Below are positions 16,319 to 25,030 of a stretch of DNA of 64,000 nt, piece by piece (position 1 is the stretch's first letter; every line of letters starts with the position of its first letter). This DNA comes from Pseudomonas fluorescens (lineage in GTDB: Bacteria > Pseudomonadota > Gammaproteobacteria > Pseudomonadales > Pseudomonadaceae), in NCBI RefSeq assembly GCF_000967965.1, contig NZ_LACC01000009.1, forward strand, positions 1 to 64,000, given 5' to 3'. A program made the translations under genes and the position numbers. The notes under the pieces were generated by a model. It saw only the letters and a program-made list of their open reading frames with translations, made no database searches and was not told where the DNA came from.

Positions 16319-16924
16319 CTAAAACCACCCGCTACGATCATCTTCCAGTTCCTGGCGACACTGCTTGAGCTGGGCGCTGTAGACCTCTGACTGCTTTTGC
16401 ACTTTCTGGGCAACCTGCATCAGCCACGGTTTACTGCGATAGGTATTGCGGCTGAAGCCCCCTCGCCCCTCGTGATAAGCCAGGTACTGATTGTAGGTGT
16501 CCCATTTGGAGATTCCGAGCTGACGTTGGGTGCCAGTGGTGTACCAACCGATAAACATGATCGCGTCGTCGAAGCTGTCACGCGAACCACCGTTGCCAGT
16601 ATTGTCCCTGTACTCACCCCACACCGGGTCCTGAGCCTGCGCATAACCGTAGGCCGAACTGACTCGCCCCCAGGGGATCACCCATAGCAGGTAGTCACGA
16701 GGCGGCAATGCGTCCGCCACGTAGCTGCTTTCCTGCTTCATGATCGCCATGGCCACATGCAGCGGCGTCCCATATTCACTCTGCATTTGCAGCGAGTCCT
16801 CATACCAGTCGGGATACTCACGGAAGATGCTGCAGAGATTGCCTTGGTCTTTTGGCGGCGTAGTCGTGCAACCCGTTAAAAACATAATCAACAAAGCCAA
16901 CAGCAGAACTTGTCCTTGTTTCAT
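16319..16924 (-). CDS. Lytic transglycosylase-like lipoprotein
   Basis: 201 residues. A signal peptide ends in the lipobox FLTGC (Cys 19). The SLT/lysozyme-like fold shows MAIMKQESSY with the catalytic Glu, then SAYGYAQAQDPVWGEY and a NGGSRDSFDDAIMFIGWY region. It should cleave peptidoglycan from the inner face of the outer membrane. There is no partner gene next to it. The closest type I know is the short EmtA/MltE-like or Slt-domain lipoproteins; the exact subfamily is uncertain. Confidence 0.82.
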   Translation of the reverse strand: MKQGQVLLLALLIMFLTGCTTTPPKDQGNLCSIFREYPDWYEDSLQMQSEYGTPLHVAMAIMKQESSYVADALPPRDYLLWVIPWGRVSSAYGYAQAQDPVWGEYRDNTGNGGSRDSFDDAIMFIGWYTTGTQRQLGISKWDTYNQYLAYHEGRGGFSRNTYRSKPWLMQVAQKVQKQSEVYSAQLKQCRQELEDDRSGWF

Positions 16925-17140
16925 TCATTACCCTCAAGAATAAGGGCATAGGTACCCTCCGTTTACTGCAAGGAGCCTGAGTCAGGCAGGTGCAGGCAAA
17001 AACCTCAGAAGACCTCCGGCTTGACCGCGTCACCCTTATCGAGAGGCTTCTTTGTAAGTCCCTATTGCACGGCGACCTGACGCAAGCCCTGAGCTCTGAT
17101 TGAATGCTCACAGCCGTGGGCGTGAACTCCGGATTTCGAT

Positions 17141-17652
17141 CTAGAGCATTTTCTCCAGGCCGATCTTGTCGCTGGGCTCCTTGCGCAAGGTCTGCAGGCG
17201 ACCGTCGTCCTCGGTGAGCCAGACGATTTCGCCGTTTTCCAGTCGGGCCTGGTAACTCATGGCCGGCGCCATACCCTCAAGCGCCAGCTGACGCACCTGG
17301 CCGGCGAGTTCGGGACTATCGACCAGCACCCCGACTTCAGTATTCCAGAACACTGAACGCGGGTCGAAATTGAACGAGCCAATGAACACTTTCTTCTTGT
17401 CCAGGATCATGGCCTTGGTGTGCAGGCTGGAGTCCGAGCCGCCACTGAAACCAAACGAAGAGCTGCGGCCGGGATCGTCTGGCTGGCGTCGCAGCTCATA
17501 GAGTTTCACGTCATGTTCGAGCAGAGTCTTGCGATACGGTGCATAGCCGCCATGCACCGCCGGCACATCGGTGGCTTCCAGTGAGTTGAGCGCGTGGTGG
17601 CGCAACCGACGAGCAGCAGCGCGAACAGCATGGCGGGGAGGAACCGGGACAT
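17141..17652 (-). pseudogene. Phospholipase D family gene with large internal deletion and frameshift
   Basis: The 5' end is intact: at 17652 a frame starts MSRFLPAMLFALLLVGCATTR, a lipoprotein signal. The 3' end is intact in another frame, reading NSLEATDVPAVHGGYAPYRK and then the second HKD motif (HTKAMILDKKKVFIGSFNFDPRS). The two frames meet near 17590-17605. A full PLD/cardiolipin-synthase-like protein is about 500 residues with two HKD motifs; here the first HKD and roughly 300 residues are missing. The remaining C-terminal piece (154 aa from 17605) lacks a credible start, so the gene is most likely dead. Confidence 0.8.
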
Positions 17653-17917
17653 GGGCAAGGGCTGGTCCTCAACCTCGACGGGTAGTTTTGCACTCGGCAT
17701 CCAGCCAGTACTGGCTGCCGAGAACATGCAGCCCTCGGTAATCTGCACGACTTGTTCCAGTAAAGCCCGTTTCAAGCAGCGTGTCGAAATTTCCCGGCAG
17801 CTGCGCCCGGAGCATGAAAGCGCCCCGGTGCCTCGTCGCGCTACTGATCCGACGGCAGATTCGCTACTATGTTTACCCGCCTTCCCTGTCTGCGGATTTC
17901 TTCATTCTGGAGCCCGA

Positions 17918-18739
17918 ATGCCTAGTCAAAAGGACATCGCCGCCGAAAGCGGCGCACCGATGATCCCTGAGCAGCGCCGTGAATTGATGCTGCGACAGTT
18001 GCGCAAGCATCAGGTGCTGAGCGTTCATCAATTGATGGAAATGTTCGACTGCTCGCACATGACCATACGCCGCGACATTGCGTTGCTGGAGCAGGAAGGT
18101 CGTGCTTACTCGGTAACGGGTGGGGTGCGGATCGCCAGCCAGCTGCACAGCGAACCCAGCCATCAGATCAAGGCGGTGGTGGAGTTGCCGCAGAAACAGG
18201 CCATGGCCAGGCTCGCTGCCCGGCTGCTGCATGCCGACATGACGATTTACCTGGATGCGGGAACCAGCACGCTGGAAATCGTCCCCTACATCAAGGCGCT
18301 GTCCGGCATGACCGTGGTGACCAATGACTTCGGCATTGTCCAGGCACTGATCGAAGCGCCCCATGTCACGGTGATTCATACCGGAGGACAGCTGGATCAC
18401 TCCAATCAATCGTGCGTGGGCGGCCTGGCGGTTGCCACTTTGCGTCAGGTGGTCACCGACATCGCGTTCATATCGACCAGCTCCTGGGATTTGCGGCGCG
18501 GCCTCACAACCCCTTCGGCGCTGAAGGTTGAGGTCAAGCAAGCCGCGATGCAATCGGCTTCGCAAGTGGTGCTGGTGGCCAGCAGCTCGAAATACGGCAC
18601 CTTCAGCATGTACAGGATCGCCGGACTCGAGCAGTTCGACATCATCCTCAGCGACGACGCATTGACCCCTGCGGCGGCCGATGGCATCCGCAAGCAGGGT
18701 GTCGAGTTGTTGTTGCCGGCTGACAACACACCAGCGTGA
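17918..18739 (+). CDS. DeoR/GlpR-family transcriptional regulator
   Basis: 273 residues, started at MPSQKDIAAESGAP (17918), with CTGGAG just upstream. DeoR-type helix-turn-helix: RRELMLRQLRKHQVLSVHQL then FDCSHMTIRRDIALLEQEG. The C-terminal sensor domain of the sugar-phosphate-isomerase-like type starts near residue 90, with the phosphate-contact TIYLDAGTSTLE. It ends 44 bp from the convergent otnI stop, so it is the obvious local regulator of the threonate operon, probably answering to a phosphorylated intermediate (inference). Confidence 0.9.
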   Translation: MPSQKDIAAESGAPMIPEQRRELMLRQLRKHQVLSVHQLMEMFDCSHMTIRRDIALLEQEGRAYSVTGGVRIASQLHSEPSHQIKAVVELPQKQAMARLAARLLHADMTIYLDAGTSTLEIVPYIKALSGMTVVTNDFGIVQALIEAPHVTVIHTGGQLDHSNQSCVGGLAVATLRQVVTDIAFISTSSWDLRRGLTTPSALKVEVKQAAMQSASQVVLVASSSKYGTFSMYRIAGLEQFDIILSDDALTPAAADGIRKQGVELLLPADNTPA

Positions 18740-18783
18740 AACGACGGGTTCCTGCATCCAGTGGAGCCCGTCGCCACCCTTCC

Positions 18784-19572
18784 CTATAGTGCCCGCGCTT
18801 TCCAGTCGCGCAACCACTGCAAGCCGGCAGACGTGTTGCCTCGTGGCCGATATTCGCACCCTACCCAGCCGTCATAACCCAACTGGTCGATCAGCTCGAA
18901 CAGATAGGGATAATTGACTTCCCCCAGGTCCGGTTCATGCCGATCCGGCACGCCGGCGATCTGGATATGGCCGATACCCTCGAAGTCGCGACGCAGTTTG
19001 GTTGCCAGGTCACCCTCGACGATTTGGCAGTGGTAGCAGTCGAACTGAACCTTCAGGTTGCTGGCGCCCACTTCCTTGCAGATGGCCTGGGCCTGATCCT
19101 GGCGGTTGAGGAAAAAGCCTGGCATGTCTCGTGTATTGATCGGTTCGAGCAATACGGTGACGCCTGCCTTGGCCGCCTGGGTGGTGGCGTAGGCGAGGTT
19201 CTCCAGGTACACACCGTGATGCCTTGGGCGATCGCTTTCCGACGGCAACAGCCCGGCCATGACATGGATGCGCGAATTGCCCAGCACACCGGCGTAATCC
19301 AGAGCGCGATCAAAACCGCTACGAAATTCACCCTCCCGACCGGGCAACGACACCGTGCCCCGCTCCCCCGCAGCCCAATCACCGGGCGGCGCGTTGAACA
19401 GTGCCTGCACCAGGCCGTTGTCGCTCAAGCGTTGCTTGAGTTCTTCAGCGCCGTAGTCGTAGGGGAACAGATATTCCACCGCTTCGAAACCGTCAGAGGC
19501 AGCGGCGGCGAAGCGATCCAGAAACTCATGTTCCGGGTAGAGCATGCTGAGGTTGGCAGCAAAACGAGGCAT
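18784..19572 (-). CDS. otnI: 2-oxo-tetronate isomerase (hydroxypyruvate isomerase family)
   Basis: TIM-barrel isomerase of the xylose-isomerase-like/Hyi family, 262 residues. Metal ligands are visible in [14 protein letters not shown] (Glu), [10 protein letters not shown] (Asp, His), [14 protein letters not shown] and the final GCEYRP (Glu). In the DUF1537-kinase pathways for acid sugars, OtnI interconverts 2-oxo- and 3-oxo-tetronate before phosphorylation. It is the last gene of the minus-strand operon, 21 bp after gntP. Confidence 0.88.
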   Translation of the reverse strand: MPRFAANLSMLYPEHEFLDRFAAAASDGFEAVEYLFPYDYGAEELKQRLSDNGLVQALFNAPPGDWAAGERGTVSLPGREGEFRSGFDRALDYAGVLGNSRIHVMAGLLPSESDRPRHHGVYLENLAYATTQAAKAGVTVLLEPINTRDMPGFFLNRQDQAQAICKEVGASNLKVQFDCYHCQIVEGDLATKLRRDFEGIGHIQIAGVPDRHEPDLGEVNYPYLFELIDQLGYDGWVGCEYRPRGNTSAGLQWLRDWKARAL

Positions 19573-19593
19573 GGTAGCTCCTGAGATAAAGGG

Positions 19594-21054
19594 TTAGACA
19601 AAGGGCCAGATCAGCAGGGTAATACAGAAACCCAAGGTGCCGAGCAAAGTGGTCATCACCGTCCAGGTGCGCAGACCGTCGGCCACGTTCAGGCCTGACA
19701 GCTTGGTGAAGATCCAGTAACCGGCGTCATTGATATGGGACATGGCCAACCCGCCACCGCCCATGGCCAGGCACAGCAAGGCCATGTGGTTCGGGGTGAG
19801 ATCGAGGGTCGCAATCAGCGGGCTGATGATGCCGGCAGTGGTCACCAGCGCCACCGTGGTCGAGCCCTGCACCGCGCGCAACAACATGGTCAGCAGAAAG
19901 CCCAGGGCCAGCACCGGCAGACCGGTGGTGCGCAGCATGTCGGAGACCACGGCACCGATTCCGGTATCCACCAGCACCTTGCCGAACACACCGCCGGCAC
20001 CGGCAATCAGGATCACCATGGCCACACCAGGCAAGGCCGAACCGATCACGTCGGACACCTGAGTGCGGCTCCAGCCCCGACGCGAACCCAGCAGCCAGGC
20101 ACACAGCAAGGTGTCGATCAGCAGCGCCACCAGCGGCGCACCGAGCACGGTCATGATGCCGCGCAGAGTCGATTCGGCAGGCAGCAACGAGGTAGACAGA
20201 GTCCCCAGCAGAATCAGAATGATCGGCAGCAGGATCAGGCTGACGATCAGGCCAAAACCCGGTGCGGGGGCCGGCGGCAATTTGGAAACGATGCTGCTGG
20301 TCGACTCTTCCAGGCCCATGTGTGATACGGCTTCAGCCGCTCGATCAGCGCTGATGTCGTTGCCATTGGACCAGGCAGCCAGATCCTCGTTGGTGACATG
20401 CGGGCCATAGACCTCGGCACGAATATCGTCGGTCATCGGGTACGCCCGACGGGTCATGCGCCCGGCCACGCGGTAGCCGACATAGCAAAGGAACGCGGTG
20501 ATCGGCAAACCGAACATCAGCACGCGGCCCAGGTCCGCGCCCAATTGGCTGGCAGCGGCCACTGCACCCGGGTGCGGTGGCAAAAAGGCGTGTACGGTCA
20601 ACAACGCAGCACACATCGGCAACGCAAACACCAACAGCGGCTTGCGCGCACGCCGGGCAATACCATAGGCCAACGGCATGAGGATGATCACGCCAACCTC
20701 GAAAAATACCGGCACCCCGACCATGAAGCCGGCAATCGTCAACGCCAGGGGCGTACGCCGGTTGCCGAAACGGGTGATCAGCGTCTTGGCCAGCGCCTCG
20801 GCACCACCGGAAAGCTCGATGATCCGCCCGATCATCGCGCCCAGGGCAATGATGATTGCGATATGACCCAGGGTCTTGCCCATGCCGCCTTCGATGGTGG
20901 CAACCAGATCGGCCGGTTTCACCCCGGCCACCAGCGCCACCAGAATGCTCACCAGCATCAAGGCCACGAAGGGCTGGAACTTGTACTTGAGCACCAGGAA
21001 CAACAACAGCGCGATGCCTGCCCCAGCGGTAACCATCAGGATTAACGGGCTCAT
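19594..21054 (-). CDS. GntP-family acid-sugar:H+ symporter
   Basis: 486 residues with about 12-14 membrane segments. GntP family marks: GAGIALLLFLVLKYKFQPFV at the N-terminus, GGMGKTLGHIAIIIALGAM, VFFEVGVIILMPL, the AFLPPHPGAVA loop, and the C-terminal NDAGYWIFTKLSG. The context (kinase, aldolase, dehydrogenase, isomerase for tetronates) makes a four-carbon acid sugar such as L-threonate the likely substrate rather than gluconate. A 189-bp spacer separates it from otnC, wide enough for a secondary promoter, though I see no clear one. Confidence 0.9.
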   Translation of the reverse strand: MSPLILMVTAGAGIALLLFLVLKYKFQPFVALMLVSILVALVAGVKPADLVATIEGGMGKTLGHIAIIIALGAMIGRIIELSGGAEALAKTLITRFGNRRTPLALTIAGFMVGVPVFFEVGVIILMPLAYGIARRARKPLLVFALPMCAALLTVHAFLPPHPGAVAAASQLGADLGRVLMFGLPITAFLCYVGYRVAGRMTRRAYPMTDDIRAEVYGPHVTNEDLAAWSNGNDISADRAAEAVSHMGLEESTSSIVSKLPPAPAPGFGLIVSLILLPIILILLGTLSTSLLPAESTLRGIMTVLGAPLVALLIDTLLCAWLLGSRRGWSRTQVSDVIGSALPGVAMVILIAGAGGVFGKVLVDTGIGAVVSDMLRTTGLPVLALGFLLTMLLRAVQGSTTVALVTTAGIISPLIATLDLTPNHMALLCLAMGGGGLAMSHINDAGYWIFTKLSGLNVADGLRTWTVMTTLLGTLGFCITLLIWPFV

Positions 21055-21243
21055 TTCACAAGCCCTCCACGGAGGGTAAATGAAAGGGTACTGCCACTGG
21101 ATCTGAACATGCCGCAGTGAAGGTGAGTCATGCTTGGATTTCCTGTTGTTATTGTTTTTTCAGGCAAGCCGGGGCCGTCGAGAGTCCCTGTGCGTTTCCC
21201 GGGTAGTGCCTGTGTTATCGATCTGTCGTGTTAAGGCAATGCG

Positions 21244-21894
21244 TTACCAGTGCGCACCAAAGGTTGCTCGCAGTTCGTCCAGCGCCACCTGATCGAGCGG
21301 TTCCGGCTTGGGATTACTCATCAGCCACAGCCGCGCGGTTTCCTCGAGCTCTTCCAGGGCGTAGCTGGCCCTGGAGACCGAACTCTCCCAGACCACCGGC
21401 CCCAGCCGTTCGAGCATCACGCCGCGAACGCTGTTGGCCAGCAGCGCGACCTGTTCGGCAACCTTCGGCGAACCGGGTCGCTGGTAGGCAATCAACGGGA
21501 TATGCCCGACTTTCATGACCTGATACGGCGTCAGCGGCGGCAGAATGTCGTCCGTCTGCCAGACACCGGCCAGCGTCAAAGCCACCAGATGGGTGGAGTG
21601 GGTATGCACCACGCCGCCGACATTCGGGTTGCGGTCGTAGACCTGGCGATGCAACGCCAGGGTCTTTGAAGGCTTGTCACCGGACACCCATTCACCCGCC
21701 AGATTGACCTTGGCGATGGTTGCCGGATCGAGACGCCCGAGGCAGACATCCGTCGGCGTGATCAACCAGCCATCATCCAGGCGTGCGCTGATATTACCGG
21801 CGCTGCCGACGGTGTATCCGCGCTCGTAAAGGCTGCGGCCAACCTCACAGATTTCTTCGCGCAGGGCGTTCTCGTTGCTCATTGCGCAGCTCAT
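21244..21894 (-). CDS. otnC: 3-oxo-tetronate 4-phosphate decarboxylase (class II aldolase family)
   Basis: 216 residues of the AraD/FucA zinc aldolase fold: GSAGNISARLDDGWLITPT phosphate loop, zinc ligands in VVHTHSTHLVAL and a later His in KVGHIPLIAY. OtnC releases CO2 from 3-oxo-tetronate 4-phosphate to give dihydroxyacetone phosphate. Its ATG overlaps the otnK stop by four bases (ATGA), so translation is coupled. Confidence 0.9.
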   Translation of the reverse strand: MSCAMSNENALREEICEVGRSLYERGYTVGSAGNISARLDDGWLITPTDVCLGRLDPATIAKVNLAGEWVSGDKPSKTLALHRQVYDRNPNVGGVVHTHSTHLVALTLAGVWQTDDILPPLTPYQVMKVGHIPLIAYQRPGSPKVAEQVALLANSVRGVMLERLGPVVWESSVSRASYALEELEETARLWLMSNPKPEPLDQVALDELRATFGAHW

Positions 21895-23189
21895 TTTTCA
21901 CCCCCGGCCTGGGCGAGTTGGTTCAAGGCTTTACTGAAGAAATCCCGGCCACCGAAGTTGCCCGATTTGAGTGCCAGCGCCAAAGGCTCCTCGGTACTGC
22001 TGACGGTCGCCGGAACACCCGGATCAATCTGCGCGCCGATCTGCAACAGCTGTACACCCAGGGCCTGAACCACAGCACCCGAGGTTTCTCCGCCGGCGAT
22101 CACGAAACGGCGCACGCCACTCTGGCGCAAGCCCTGTGCAATTTCGCCAAAGGCGTTTTCCACCAGGCTACCGGCCTGCTCGACGCCCAGTTGCTGTTGC
22201 ACCAGCTTGACCTCTTGCGGTGAGCTGGTGGCGTAGATCAATACGGTTTGCTCGTTATCACGGGCGAAGGCCAGGGCTTGCGCCACCACCGCTTCGCCCG
22301 CTGCCAAGGCCAACGGATCAATCCGCAAAGCCGGACGGCCGGCTTCGAGCCAGGCGGCCACTTGCCCATTGGTGGCGATCGAAGCACTACCGGCCAACAC
22401 CGCTTCCCCGCCGGACACCGCCGGGAGTTTCGAGGCGTCGAGGTCGCGTAGCTTGCCGGCACGACGGAAGTTTTCCGGCAGGCCCAGGGCCAACCCCGAA
22501 CCACCCGTCAACAACGGCAAATCGGCGCAGGCGCTACCCAGGGTGTACAGATCGCTGTCCGACAAGGCATCGGCGATGGCCATGCCGACACCTTGAGCCC
22601 TCAGCTCGGCGATTCGCGCCTGCACCTGCTCAGCGCCCTGGGCAATCGTGTCGTAGCGCAACAGGCCGACATTCAGGCGGGTCTGCGATTGCAGGACGCG
22701 CACCAGATTGGCATCGGTCATTGGCGTCAGCGGATGGTTCTGCATGCCCGACTCGCTGAGCAGTTGATCCTGCACAAACAGATGGCCGCGAAAGATCGTC
22801 CGGCCATTCTCCGGGAACGCCGGGCACGCAAGGGTAAAGTCGCTACCCAGTGCGGCCAGCAGTGCTTCGCTGACCTGGCCGATATTGCCGGCCGCGGTGG
22901 AGTCGAACGTCGAGCAATACTTGAAAAAAATCTGCTCGCAGCCTTGTTCACGCAGCCAGGCCAGCGCGGCGAGGGACTGCTCGACTGCTTCGGCGACCGG
23001 CGTAGTACGCGACTTCAGGGCAATGACAATCGCATCGGCATCAAGCCCGGCCGCAACTTCCGCGCTCGGGATACCAATGCTTTGCACGGTGCGCATACCG
23101 CCGCGTACCAGCATGTTGGCCAGGTCCGTGGCGCCGGTGAAATCGTCGGCGATGCAGCCCAGTAACGGGCGTGCGGTGGAGGTAGTCAT
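21891..23189 (-). CDS. otnK: 3-oxo-tetronate kinase (DUF1537/four-carbon acid sugar kinase)
   Basis: 432 residues. The N-terminal substrate domain has the family signature CIADDFTGATDLANML (residues ~12-27). The C-terminal nucleotide domain carries FVIAGGETSGAVVQALG and the GNFGGRDFF end. It phosphorylates 3-oxo-tetronate at C4. It lies 10 bp after ltnD and overlaps otnC. Family assignment is strong; the stereochemistry of the substrate (L-threonate or D-erythronate) cannot be read here. Confidence 0.92.
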   Translation of the reverse strand: MTTSTARPLLGCIADDFTGATDLANMLVRGGMRTVQSIGIPSAEVAAGLDADAIVIALKSRTTPVAEAVEQSLAALAWLREQGCEQIFFKYCSTFDSTAAGNIGQVSEALLAALGSDFTLACPAFPENGRTIFRGHLFVQDQLLSESGMQNHPLTPMTDANLVRVLQSQTRLNVGLLRYDTIAQGAEQVQARIAELRAQGVGMAIADALSDSDLYTLGSACADLPLLTGGSGLALGLPENFRRAGKLRDLDASKLPAVSGGEAVLAGSASIATNGQVAAWLEAGRPALRIDPLALAAGEAVVAQALAFARDNEQTVLIYATSSPQEVKLVQQQLGVEQAGSLVENAFGEIAQGLRQSGVRRFVIAGGETSGAVVQALGVQLLQIGAQIDPGVPATVSSTEEPLALALKSGNFGGRDFFSKALNQLAQAGGEK

Positions 23190-23199
23190 GGGGTGTTCC

Positions 23200-24105
23200 T
23201 CAAACAGGCTCAGGCTTGGCAGTCGGCAATTCGATGCCAGGGAAAATCTTGATTACCGCCGAGTCGTCCTCACGGCCGAAGCCGGCACTGGATGCCTGCA
23301 TGAACATCTGGTGAGCGGTGGCCGACAGCGGCAACGGGAATTTGCTGGCCCGGGCGGTATCCAGCACCAGGCCCAGGTCCTTGACGAAAATATCCACCGC
23401 GGACAACGGCGTGTAGTCCGCCTTGAGAATGTGCGGCACGCGGTTTTCGAACATCCAGGAATTACCGGCGCTGTGGGTGATCACCTCATACAGCGCATCG
23501 GCATCGACCCCTTCACGCAGGCCCAGCGCCATGGCTTCGGCAGAAGCGGCAATATGCACCCCGGCCAGCAGTTGATTGATGATCTTGACCTTCGAACCCA
23601 GGCCATGGACGTCACCCAGGCGATACACCTTACCGGCCATGCCAGCCAGGATCGACTCAGCCTTGGCGTAGGCGTCGGCCGGGCCCGAGGTCATCATGGT
23701 CATCTCGCCAGCGGCAGCCTTCGCCGCGCCACCGGAAATCGGTGCATCCAGATACAGCAGGCCCAGTGCGGCCAGGCGCTGGCCAAGATCCACGGCGTAG
23801 GTCGGAGCGACTGTAGCGCAGCCGATCACCAGGCTGCCCGGCCGCAGAGAGGCCACGGCTCCACCCTCACCAAACAATACGGTCTCGGTCTGCTCGGCGT
23901 TGACCACCACGGTAATGATCACGTCACACTCAGCGGCCATGTGCGACGGTGACAGGCAAGCCACACCGCCCTCCCCGGCGAACTGCTCCGTTACGACAGT
24001 GCGCACATCACAGGCATGCACATTAAAACCGCTGCGCAACAACGAGCGGGCAATGCCCAGCCCCATCGCGCCCAGACCGACTACACCGACATTTTTGTTA
24101 TTCAT
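23200..24105 (-). CDS. ltnD: L-threonate dehydrogenase (beta-hydroxyacid dehydrogenase family)
   Basis: 301 residues. Rossmann motif GLGAMGLGIARSLLRSGFNV near the start, substrate loop DAPISGGAAKAAAGEMTMM, and the catalytic Lys in GLGSKVKIINQLLAG. Enzymes of this subgroup oxidise L-threonate to 2-oxo-tetronate, the first step of the ltnD-otnI-otnK-otnC route. It is the first gene of the operon. Upstream lie nested inverted repeats at 24300-24327. The related 2-hydroxy-3-oxopropionate reductases are the main alternative, but the neighbours favour LtnD. Confidence 0.9.
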   Translation of the reverse strand: MNNKNVGVVGLGAMGLGIARSLLRSGFNVHACDVRTVVTEQFAGEGGVACLSPSHMAAECDVIITVVVNAEQTETVLFGEGGAVASLRPGSLVIGCATVAPTYAVDLGQRLAALGLLYLDAPISGGAAKAAAGEMTMMTSGPADAYAKAESILAGMAGKVYRLGDVHGLGSKVKIINQLLAGVHIAASAEAMALGLREGVDADALYEVITHSAGNSWMFENRVPHILKADYTPLSAVDIFVKDLGLVLDTARASKFPLPLSATAHQMFMQASSAGFGREDDSAVIKIFPGIELPTAKPEPV

Positions 24106-24299
24106 GGGGTACTCCAGTGGAAAGCAGCGACTGCCGCCTGCGAGGCACAGGCGTTGGCCGCGTTGTGAATAGGGCTAGACAGAATCAGCACCGTGCGGAC
24201 CAACCAGCTGAGGGACGTTGTGATACAGGACGTGAGTCGAGTTCTCATTGAACATCAAGGCCATCCTGTTTTTGTCGTGTTATCAGGTTGTCATACCGG

Positions 24300-24327
24300 C
24301 TGGTACAGATCATCTACCAGTGATCTG
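24300..24327. promoter_or_regulatory. Nested inverted repeats upstream of ltnD (putative operator)
   Basis: Two overlapping dyads: CTGGTA-N9-TACCAG (24300-24320) and CAGATCA-N8-TGATCTG (24306-24327). They lie about 200 bp upstream of the ltnD ATG. The convergent DeoR regulator is the local candidate to bind. Confidence 0.5.
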
Positions 24328-24616
24328 ATTATGTGAAGTATTTTTTATTAATAACATTTTTTAACATCGGTTTGTCACGCAGGAACGAGATACGGCCTCC
24401 CTACGGATTACAAGCGGCCAAAAGCACTCGGGGTGCAAAGAGAGGCTCGCCCTGAGTGATGTGGGACTGGCTCGAAAGACTGGGCACTGGATTAGATCGA
24501 CGTGCCTGGTGGTCATGGAACCGGGCAGCCGATGACCACTGGAGTGCACAGGAACAGGTTTGATGTCGCGAGGGAGGCAGTCGTTAGCGAATTGCGGAAA
24601 GGATTTTTTGATTGCG
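24328..24616. other. Gene-free stretch before the left island repeat
   Basis: AT-rich at first (ATTTTTTATTAATAACATTTT near 24345), then GC-richer DNA with no convincing gene. A 62-residue minus-strand frame (24361-24549) has no ribosome site and no recognisable content. This is probably the chromosome that once lay directly downstream of tRNA-Leu. Confidence 0.5.
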
Positions 24617-24724
24617 GAAAAAACTAAGGGCCTGCATGAGGTATCTCACACAAGCCCTTGATATTCATGGTGCCAAAGTCGGAATCGAACCAGCACGCCC
24701 TTACGAGCGGGGGATTTTAAGTCC
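24617..24724. repeat. Left copy of island-flanking direct repeat (displaced tRNA-Leu 3' end plus terminator)
   Basis: Aligns over ~108 bp with 25687-25795, with about five differences and one missing base. It contains a tRNA terminator hairpin and 57 nt of the 3' part of tRNA-Leu (24668-24724), and stops within the anticodon arm. Small changes (CCAAAGTC for CCCGAAGCC, CCAGC for CCGGC) break acceptor and T-stem pairs, so this is a decayed attachment site and not a functional tRNA. Confidence 0.85.
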
Positions 24725-25018
24725 ATTCGATATCTTCATATAATTCAATAGCTTAGACGAATATTCCTGCCTCAATTCTTTCCGAGGCACGCCGCCACAA
24801 GCCTTATACCCAGTGGTTTGAGATTTTTTGCGGCATCTTCTCGGGGTCGTATCGAGATATGGCAAAAATTAGGACATACGTTCTGTAACACGATGAATTA
24901 CAGGGTGATTTTCAGGTTCTTACTTTCTGGTCATCCACCGTCTGGCTAGATGTCTACTTCAGCGCCAAGTCCAGGCCGGGGTCCATGACGCTCTATAATT
25001 TAGTGTAGGGGGACCGTC
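24725..25018. other. Island remnant DNA without recognisable gene
   Basis: Noticeably AT-richer than its surroundings, with stops in all frames. A minus-strand stretch (about 24730-24870) reads a basic, Cys-containing frame without a start; I could not assign it. A TATAAT at 24994-24999 may be the -10 of the repeat-protein gene, but no good -35 is seen 17 bp upstream. Confidence 0.5.
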
Positions 25019-25030
25019 GGAGGTGGCGCT

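Noticed and set aside
17594-17917. N-terminal extension of the DeoR regulator to 381 residues
   Set aside because: It would read through the antisense of the phospholipase relic; the helix-turn-helix begins after MPSQKDI at 17918, which has a CTGGAG site.
24361-24549. 62-residue minus-strand frame upstream of the island
   Set aside because: No ribosome site, no coding-like composition, no recognisable family.
24668-24724. Second tRNA-Leu gene
   Set aside because: Only the 3' 57 nt are present, with mispairs in the acceptor and T stems and no 5' half; it is a displaced attachment-site fragment.
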